This document shows positions 52,061 to 59,600 of a stretch of 64,000 nucleotides of DNA, one piece after another. How positions within the stretch are numbered: position 1 is the stretch's first letter; the number at the start of each line of letters is the position of its first letter. A program made the translations under genes and the position numbers. The notes under the pieces were generated by a model. It was not told where the DNA came from and made no database searches. It saw nothing but the letters and a program-made list of their open reading frames with translations. Source of the stretch: Pirellula sp. (lineage in GTDB: Bacteria > Planctomycetota > Planctomycetia > Pirellulales > PNKZ01); the NCBI GenBank assembly GCA_013822735.1, contig PNKZ01000001.1:186001-250000 (forward strand). Direction: 5' to 3'.

Positions 52061-52462
52061 TTACTTCCCGGCCGCGACCAGTGAATCGGCCGGAGCCGGT
52101 TCGAAGCAGCCGGCTTCTTGGCGTTCGTAGTAGCGCGCTTGGGCCGCGCGAAGATCGTCGCGGCTCAGGCACTTTTGCTCGAGCAGCACTTCCGTCAGCG
52201 ACGGCTGCAACCGGGTTTGTTCGCTGAGCAGTTCGCTCAAGTCGTAAGGAGTGAGATACCCGAGCTCGATCGCCAGTTCGCCGAAGCGGCGTTGCTGGGT
52301 GCTTTGCAGGCCGACGATTTGGAAGGCCTGCTTCATCGTGATCTTGCCGGTCGTCACGGCCAGTCGCCCCAGCGGAGGGCGACGTCGCGATTGTCGCTCG
52401 AGCGCCGCAACCAATTGATCGGCCGAAATGATTCGTTCGCGCACGAGAAAAACTTCGAACAT
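52061..52462 (-). CDS. Small GspE-N/MshEN-like protein
   Basis: A 133-residue protein made of two or three repeats of the type LVAALERQ and FGELAIELGYLTPYDL, as in the N-terminal domain of type II secretion ATPases (MshEN/T2SSE_N), a module known to bind c-di-GMP in some members. The start ATG 52462 gives MFEVFLVRERIISADQL. It is convergent with cheW and close to the chemosensory genes, so it may be an output or accessory signalling protein. This is inference. Confidence 0.65.
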   Translation of the reverse strand: MFEVFLVRERIISADQLVAALERQSRRRPPLGRLAVTTGKITMKQAFQIVGLQSTQQRRFGELAIELGYLTPYDLSELLSEQTRLQPSLTEVLLEQKCLSRDDLRAAQARYYERQEAGCFEPAPADSLVAAGK

Positions 52463-52593
52463 GCGGCACCCGAGAATAGCTGCGTTCGTTTGCGTGAAGC
52501 AACGAGCGAAATCGCGCATCGCTACTGAAAGAGTAGGCTATCGTTACCGCCCGAGGGGGTTTTTCCGCGGTCTGCGGGTTTCCCCAAGCCCGG

Positions 52594-53706
52594 TTATGAC
52601 GACTTTGCCGCCGCTGGGTTTAGCTCGCTCAAGCGGACTCGCCGCTGCACGACCACGCCCCCCTGTTCGTCGCGAAGTTGCAGTCGCAATACGGGGTCGG
52701 CTTCCTTCCAATCGATGAATACCGAGCCGAAGTTGCAGTCGAAGAACGTTAGGCCGACGCGATACCGGTTCAACTCGTTGCCGAAGCGCACGCCCGCTTT
52801 GGTGAAATTGGAACTGGGCGCGTTGAGGCTGCTGCTCGTCAGATCATAGAGCGGGTAGCCGATGCCGTCGGCGTCGTCCGCCGGCAAGCACGCGAGCTCG
52901 GCCAAGTGCCGATCGCCGCTTAGCAGCACCGCGCCTCCGGCTTTCGTCTCGCGAAGCACTTGGAAGAGTCGCAGCCGTTCGTGCGGGAAATTGGCCCACA
53001 TTTCCCAGCGATGTTCGTCGGCGACCACTTGGAAGCTCGAGGCGATGAGCCGCACCTCGGCAGGCTTGCGGAGTTCGTCGGCGAGCCAGGCCCATTGCTC
53101 GTCGCCGAGAATCGTGGTTCCGGCGTCGTTGTTGGCGACGTACTTCCCGCGCACACCTTCGCCCGGCTCAGTCGTGTTCACATCTTGCTTGAGCGGGCTG
53201 CGGAAGTAACGCGTGTCGAGCAAGATGATCTGCACGCGCTTGCCGGGCGGACCGACAATCTGCGCGGAGTACACGCCTGGGCGCGTGCGACGGATGTCGT
53301 CGGCCGGGGCTTGGAAGAAATCGAGAAACACTTGCTGCGATTCGCGCCGCATCGGGAAAGCCGCACCGCCGTCGTTTTTCCCGTAATCATGGTCGTCCCA
53401 CGTCGCCAGCACGGGGCAGGTCTGCCGTAACTTCTGAAAGCCGGGCTGAGCGCCGAGCAACGCGTATTTCTCGCGCAGTACGTTCATGTCTTCGCTGTCG
53501 CCGTAGATGTTGTCGCCGATGAAGAGAAACCGCTCCGGCCGCAAGGCGACAATCGCGTCCCAAATCGGCTGCGGCTTGTCTTGCTTGGCGCACGATCCGA
53601 AAGCAATTCGTTCCAGCGGCTGCTCTTCCGCACGAGCCGCGCCGGTTAAGCAGGCGGCGATGAACAACAGGACCGTGGCGCGGCAAATGGGCGAGGTCGA
53701 CACCAT
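52594..53706 (-). CDS. PhoD-like metallophosphatase, exported
   Basis: A 370-residue protein with a signal peptide (about 1-26) and a PhoD-type fold. [35 protein letters not shown] and [14 protein letters not shown] carry the metal-binding Asp, Asn and His residues of the Fe3+/Ca2+ phosphodiesterase/alkaline phosphatase D family. The likely role is phosphate release from organic esters outside the cytoplasm. It is divergent from a sulfatase gene. Confidence 0.9.
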   Translation of the reverse strand: MVSTSPICRATVLLFIAACLTGAARAEEQPLERIAFGSCAKQDKPQPIWDAIVALRPERFLFIGDNIYGDSEDMNVLREKYALLGAQPGFQKLRQTCPVLATWDDHDYGKNDGGAAFPMRRESQQVFLDFFQAPADDIRRTRPGVYSAQIVGPPGKRVQIILLDTRYFRSPLKQDVNTTEPGEGVRGKYVANNDAGTTILGDEQWAWLADELRKPAEVRLIASSFQVVADEHRWEMWANFPHERLRLFQVLRETKAGGAVLLSGDRHLAELACLPADDADGIGYPLYDLTSSSLNAPSSNFTKAGVRFGNELNRYRVGLTFFDCNFGSVFIDWKEADPVLRLQLRDEQGGVVVQRRVRLSELNPAAAKSS

Positions 53707-53902
53707 GGCAAGGCAACTCCGGCGAGAACGATGGAAGGGCGGAACATGGCAGAAGCTTCGAATGGTAACGGCCCGCCGGCCACGACGCGACCACGGAGTT
53801 CAAATTTCCTCGGGCCGGTCGAGTCGGCGTGAATTCGTCGCGCCTGGTAGTTATGATGACCGGGCATTGCACGTCCCCGTTCGTACTTTTGAGGATCGCG
53901 TC

Positions 53903-55456
53903 GTGAATACTGCGCCGTGCCGTGGCTCCATGTTGAGATTCTTATTTGCGCCACTTTGCGTCTTGCTTGCGTTTGCACCGGCGATGCACGCGGCGGAGAA
54001 AAAGCCGAACGTGCTGTTTCTGGTTTCCGACGACTTGAACAACTTCCTCGGCTGCTACGGCGACCCGCGCGCGAAGACGCCGAACCTCGACAAGCTCGCG
54101 GCCCGCGGTATGCGGTTCGATCGGGCCTACTGTTCGTTCCCGTTGTGCGGACCGAGTCGCAACTCGCTGCTGACGGGCCTATACCCTAATAGCACCGGCA
54201 TCCTGGGCAATCAGCAGATCTTCCGGCAAACGATTCCTTCGCAGCTCAGCATGCCGCAGGCGTTTCGCTTGGCCGGCTACTTTGCCGGCCGCATCGGCAA
54301 GCTCTATCACTACAACGTGCCGAACTCGATCGGCACCAACGGCCACGACGACCCCGGCTCGTGGGAACTGGAAATCAATCCGGCGGGAGTCGACCGTTTG
54401 GAAGAAGAGCCGAAGATCTTCTCGCTCACGCCGGGCCAGTACGGCGGCGCGCTGAGTTGGTATGCCTCGCCGAAGTCGGATGAGTTCCACACCGACGCCC
54501 TCATGGCCGACGACGCGGCGTGGATTCTCGAGCGCCGCGCGCAGAAGAACGACCGTCCGTTCTTTCTGGCCGTCGGCTTTTACCGACCGCACACGCCGTA
54601 TGTGGCGCCGAAAGATCCGTACTTCGGCTACTATCCGGAGGGGGAGATGCCGGTCGTCGCGGGGGTGAAAGAAGATCAAGCGGACCTGCCGAAGGCGGCA
54701 CTCGGCAGCCACAAGCCGGACCAAGACAAGCTGACCGACGATCTGCGCCGCCAGTGCGTGCAGGCCTACTACGCCAGCATCAGCTTCATGGATGCGCAAG
54801 TCGGCCGGGTGCTCGATGCGCTGGAGAAGAACGGGCTGGCCGACGACACGATCATCGTCTTCACAAGCGACCACGGCTACCACATGGGAGAGCACGGACT
54901 GTGGCAGAAGATGAGCTTGTTCGAGGAAAGCACGCGCGTGCCGCTGTTGATCGTGGCGCCGGGCGTGACGAAGCCGGGAAGCGTCGCCGCCGCGCCGATA
55001 TCGCAAGTCGATCTCTTTCCGACGCTGGCGGAACTCTGCGGCGTCGACGCTCCAAAGAACCTGCAGGGTGAGAGCCTGGTGCCGCTATTGAAAGATCCCG
55101 CGGCGAAGTCGCGCGGTTGGGCGCTGACGCAGGTCGTGCGCGGCGGCGGCGCGCTCGGCCGGCCGACCGTGACGCGCGACGTCGGTTCGGAAGGAAAACA
55201 GTTCTTCGGCTACACGCTTCGCACGCCGCGCTGGCGCTATACCGAATGGGACGAAGGGCGCGCCGGCCGCGAACTGTACGACCACGACAACGATCCGAAA
55301 GAGCTCAAGAACCTCGCCGAGGAGGATGCGCATTCGTCGACGGTCGCGGAACTTTCGCACCAGCTCCGTGCGGCGGCAAAACAAACGTTCCCGCCGTCGG
55401 GCGAAACGCCGAAGATCCAGCCCGGCCTGTGGGTCCCGAACCTCTTAGCGCCGTAA
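53903..55456 (+). CDS. Secreted sulfatase, iduronate-2-sulfatase-like (fourth of four)
   Basis: A protein of about 517 residues with a signal peptide (LRFLFAPLCVLLAFAPAMHA). Metal-binding DD is in VSDDLNNFLGCYGD; the formylglycine Cys82 is in CGPSRNSLLTG. Further motifs are FLAVGFYRPHTPY, VFTSDHGYHMGEHGLW, and WRYTEWDEGRAGRELYDH, all typical of iduronate-2-sulfatase relatives. A GTG at 53903 has GAGGA 7 nt upstream; an ATG at 53930 starting at the hydrophobic segment is the alternative. Probable substrate: a sulfated uronic acid in a polysaccharide. Confidence 0.9.
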   Translation: MNTAPCRGSMLRFLFAPLCVLLAFAPAMHAAEKKPNVLFLVSDDLNNFLGCYGDPRAKTPNLDKLAARGMRFDRAYCSFPLCGPSRNSLLTGLYPNSTGILGNQQIFRQTIPSQLSMPQAFRLAGYFAGRIGKLYHYNVPNSIGTNGHDDPGSWELEINPAGVDRLEEEPKIFSLTPGQYGGALSWYASPKSDEFHTDALMADDAAWILERRAQKNDRPFFLAVGFYRPHTPYVAPKDPYFGYYPEGEMPVVAGVKEDQADLPKAALGSHKPDQDKLTDDLRRQCVQAYYASISFMDAQVGRVLDALEKNGLADDTIIVFTSDHGYHMGEHGLWQKMSLFEESTRVPLLIVAPGVTKPGSVAAAPISQVDLFPTLAELCGVDAPKNLQGESLVPLLKDPAAKSRGWALTQVVRGGGALGRPTVTRDVGSEGKQFFGYTLRTPRWRYTEWDEGRAGRELYDHDNDPKELKNLAEEDAHSSTVAELSHQLRAAAKQTFPPSGETPKIQPGLWVPNLLAP

Positions 55457-55465
55457 AGAGAGCGG

Positions 55466-56635
55466 CTATCGCAGCTTCTCTTCGATCGACTTCCACGACA
55501 TCAGTTCGATCGGCGCATTCAGTCGACTGAGCGCGAGGGTTTTCCCGTCGGGCGAAAAGGCGATACCCGTCGTCGCCGTCTCTTGCGTACGCGGCAGAGA
55601 CAAAGCAAGCTCTCCCGTTTCGGCGCTGAGCACACGCAGCGGAATCTCCGACTGCTGGTGGCGATCTTCGGTCGAGTAGCCGCCGATCGTGAGAAACTTT
55701 TCGTCCGGCGAGAAGGCGACCCCCAAGACGTCGCCGGGCCCCAAATCGGCGATCCAGCGCGGCAGCAGCGTGTGCGCGTCCCACACGCCGAGTGCGCCGT
55801 GACCGTCGCCTGTTCGTACGGCCAAAGCGAAGGTCTTGCGCGTCGGGCTCATCGCAAATTGCGGCGAATCGCCGGCGAGAAAGATATCGCCGCAAGCGCG
55901 ACGTACGGGCGACGAAAACGGCTCACCGATGTGTCGCGTTTTGCCCGGGGTCGCCGCGGAGAGCGACTGAGTCGCCCCGGTGCTCAAATCGTGGGACGTC
56001 ACCATCAAGTTGGCTTGGTGAATACCCCAGCAAGCGATGAGGCGATTCGACGTCTCTGCGAAGGCGACCCAAATTCCGACGAGCTTCGTACTTGGCCCGG
56101 TGAGCCGATGCACGACGTTCCAGGTCTTGGTCTCGACGACGATGATCCGCCCATGATTGAGCCCGAACGCGAGGAGGGCGCCGTCATGCGAAAACGCCGC
56201 CGCCTCGACGATCGGCGGATCGTCTTCGGCCAACGTCAACTGCCGGAGCAGCTTGAGTTCCGGCGCCTCAAAAACCTTGCGCCCGCAGACGAGGTAGCGT
56301 CCGTCGGGCGAGCAGACGAGCGCTTCGATCCGCCCGCCGTAGGTATACGACGTTCGTTGCGAGGTTTGGCAATCCCAGACAAACAACGAATTGTAAGCGG
56401 AGCCCACGAGGCGATTGTCCGACAGAAACTGACATCGCCGCGCGCCGGTAGGTGCTTCCCGAACGCCGATCACGGCCGGCGTATTCTGTGCCGAGATGTT
56501 CTGTCCCGAAGCGCTCCGTTCCGAAGCGCTCCGTTCCGAAGCGCTCTGTGCCGAGGTAAGAGGGGGCGTTGTCGCCCCCCAGACGATCGCCGTCGCGAAT
56601 ACGACTACACGATATCTTGCCCCGGTTGCTTCCAT
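55466..56635 (-). CDS. Exported WD40-type beta-propeller with an N-terminal pentapeptide repeat
   Basis: A 389-residue protein with a signal peptide (about 8-30) and WD40-like blades (LVCSPDGRYLVCG, FSHDGALLAFG, GVAFSPDEKFLTIGG, GIAFSPDGKTLALS). The linker after the signal peptide contains a SASER-type pentapeptide repeat encoded by a 15-nt minisatellite (56486-56560). It starts 31 nt inside the 3' end of the giant gene, so its translation may be coupled. No enzyme function; probably a binding scaffold. Confidence 0.8.
   Translation of the reverse strand: MEATGARYRVVVFATAIVWGATTPPLTSAQSASERSASERSASGQNISAQNTPAVIGVREAPTGARRCQFLSDNRLVGSAYNSLFVWDCQTSQRTSYTYGGRIEALVCSPDGRYLVCGRKVFEAPELKLLRQLTLAEDDPPIVEAAAFSHDGALLAFGLNHGRIIVVETKTWNVVHRLTGPSTKLVGIWVAFAETSNRLIACWGIHQANLMVTSHDLSTGATQSLSAATPGKTRHIGEPFSSPVRRACGDIFLAGDSPQFAMSPTRKTFALAVRTGDGHGALGVWDAHTLLPRWIADLGPGDVLGVAFSPDEKFLTIGGYSTEDRHQQSEIPLRVLSAETGELALSLPRTQETATTGIAFSPDGKTLALSRLNAPIELMSWKSIEEKLR
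56486..56560. repeat. 15-nt minisatellite, five units
   Basis: Five 15-nt units occur at 56486, 56501, 56516, 56531 and 56546. Units 3 and 4 are identical (CCGTTCCGAAGCGCT) and unit 2 differs at two bases, while the outer units have diverged. The array is in frame in the WD40 gene and encodes a Ser/Ala-rich pentapeptide repeat, so unit number could vary without a frameshift. Confidence 0.85.
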
Positions 56636-59600
56636 TTGCGGATCATCTGCAAATCATCTGCGATGAAGTCAAAACTCGCTTCGCGAACCCCGAGCGTTTC
56701 CTCGCTCATGATTCCCGAAGTGTTTCCCAGCCAAAACTGGTGGCCCACTTCGTGAATGAATGTGCGCGCGAGCTGCGCCTCGGCCGTCTTGGCTTGGGCG
56801 TACCCCGGACCGTCCGCCGATAGGGCCCGGTGAGCCAGATAGTTATCCCAAATGCTTTCGGCGAAGACAACCGAGTTTTTGAACAGTTCGCCGTCGGTCG
56901 TGATGCCGGCAACGGATTTCCCGTAACCGAGCGAACCTTCGGAGCCCGACGCGCTTTCGTCGCCGTCGGCGCTCTTACCGCCGTTCACAATGACATCGGT
57001 GTCGAAATCGCGGTCGCTCGTGTACTGGTAGCCGATCCCCACATAGGAGGTCCAGAAAACGTCGCTCCCCAGTTGCTTGCTGCCGTTTTGATCGGCGACG
57101 GCGCCGTCGTAATTGACTCCGTCCTGGTTCGTCCAACTCTCTTCCCAATGGTTGCGCGCTTCGAGACTGCCGCTGTATTGGGCGAGTACGTCATACTCCG
57201 GCATGATGAAGGCGTCGGCAAATTTGTTCTGATCGGAACGGAAGCTCGACTGCATGTACCGTTTCGCTTCCGTCACGAGGTCCGCCGACATATCGACGCG
57301 CAGAGTCGGCGTTCCGTTCGGGTTTCCGTCCGGTCGTTTGAAATCGTCTTCGTACATCGTGAGCGACGAGCCGGCGTTGAACTGCGAAGCTGTGAGCTGC
57401 CGGCCTACGTCGCGCTTGACGATTACTTCGACCTTGCCGTCGACCGCGGCGCCGCTGCTGATGATCTCGAAGTTCTCGTCGCCGATCCGCAGGAGGCCTC
57501 CTTCCAGCGAGTTCTTATTGAACTGGTTCACGGCTTCGCCGGGGACGTTGAGGGAGAACAGCCAGCCGTGCGAGCCCATCATGCCGAGGTTCTCGGCGAT
57601 CGTTCCTGCGAAGGAATCTCCCAGGACGTTGCTCGGGGCCATCTGGTCGACTTCCATGTGGAGATAGCGCCACACGGTCAGCGTACCGGAGGCCGCCATG
57701 CCGTTTTCTTGCGGCTTGTCGCCGGTTTTGGCGTTTTCGAAGTGCAGGTCTGCAAAGGCTTCGGTGATTTCTTCCGGCAGTTCGCCGTCGTCGACGTCCC
57801 AGTTCGGGTCGCCTCCCTTCGGCTGCGGCATGGCGACCACGCGGAAGTTGTCGCCCGGTTGGAAGCTCGTGAGGAGTTCGGCTTCGGCGTAGTACTCGCC
57901 GGTGAGGAAGTCGCGGCGTACGATGCCGGAGACCAGCGGTAGGTTCCCCATCGGGTCGCCAGGGTAGCCGTGCCAAACGTGGGCCGTGCCGTCGGCGCCG
58001 ACGCCGCGCATCAGGCCGGCAAAGCCGTCGACGGAACCCGGGTCGCCCGGCGTGTGATGACCGTCGGTGATGCCTCCTTCGGCGTCGAGCGAAAGGTTCA
58101 GGCGACCGTAGTTGTCGTTGCCTTGCGGAGCGGTCTTGTCGCCGGCGTCGGCTCGCGAGGCGTCGTCGACGTCGTAGGCCATGAAATAAACGCGGTCTCC
58201 TTCTTGAAGCCCTTCGACCACGGCCCGCACGCGAACGACGTTGCGACCTTCGGTTTCGCCGAGTTGGGCGTCGGGGAAGAAGTTGTAGCTCCAGGCCTCG
58301 GACCTCATGAAGTCGTTGCCGTTGGCGATGAGTTTTCCGGTCGTGCCGGCGTCTTGTTCCGAGGTGAGGAACTTGACGCTCTTCACCAGGGGCTGCTTGA
58401 CCTGCGCGACGGCGAACAGCGCCGTGCCGAGCGATGCGCCGACGATCGACTTCACGTAGAGCATCAGGCTTTCGGCGGTTTCGGTCAGCGCGTCGGCCAA
58501 GATGTTGACGGCCACGTCGACGTAGCCGTTGCCGGTGATGGTGACGGAGTCGTCGTCGACGGCTTCAAAGTCGACGTCGGATTCGGCCGTGAGGCCGTGC
58601 GTGGCGTAGTTGACCGTGACGGCTTGGCCGCTTTCGGCGCCGCTCACGCGGATGCGGAAGTGGGCGACGCCCGTCTCATCCACCGGATTGGCATCGAGCG
58701 CTTCGACGGTCACGATCGGTTGCACGGTTTCCGGGGCCGACATCGGCGTCCAGCCGTAAAGCGGATCGAGGAAGCTTGTCCAGAAAAGTCCGCCGGACCA
58801 ATACTCGGGGACTTCGAACCAATAGTTGTCGCCGTTCAATCCGTACGAGTACGGATCGAGGCCGATGAGGTCGCCCGCCGAGTAATTGGCGCCGTCATAC
58901 CATTCTTGGTAGTAAGTGCGGTGGTCCGCTTCGACGACGTCCCACTGTTTCCAGTCGTCGTCGATGATCGTGCCCACGCCGTACGGCACGGCGACGGTGA
59001 CGCGCGGATCGGTCGACGACAACACGACCTTCAATTGTTCGGCGTCTTCGCCGCGACGGATCAATTCGTTGCTCGGATCCGCCGACGACGCGGAGTCGTC
59101 GACGATGCGCACGCGGATTTCCTTCGTCGTTTCGCCGGCCGCGAATGTGATCGAGCCGGAGGCGCTTTCGAAGTCGCCGGCGTCGGCCGTGATCCCGACG
59201 GTCGTGTAGTCGACCGTTATGTCATGTTCCGAGGCGTGGGAGAGAGTGACCCAGAAGAGGAGTTCTCGGGCATTGCCGAGATCGTCCGCGGGGCCCTCAA
59301 CGTCGATGGCGTCGGAAATGCTGACGCTGACGTCGTCTTCGACAATTGTGCCGAACGCCGCGGGAATCTCCGCCAGATCGGCGCCCTCGGCGGCGGTGAG
59401 TACGACTTGGAACGTTCGTTCCAGCTCACGCTCCACGCCGTCGTTGATGAGCGGCACTTGGATCGACTTCGAGGTCTCGCCCGCGGCGAAGGTTAGGACG
59501 CCGCCGACCGATTGGAAGTGGACGCCCGCGTAAGCCGTATCGGCGACCGTGTGCCACGTGACGGAGACTGCATGATCGACCGCTTCGGAGAGCGTCAGGG

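Noticed and set aside
57970-59496. Plus-strand open frame (508 codons) opposite the giant gene
   Set aside because: Shadow of the Asp/Val/Thr-rich repeats on the other strand; composition is repetitive Val/Gly/Asp/Arg and no start site supports it.
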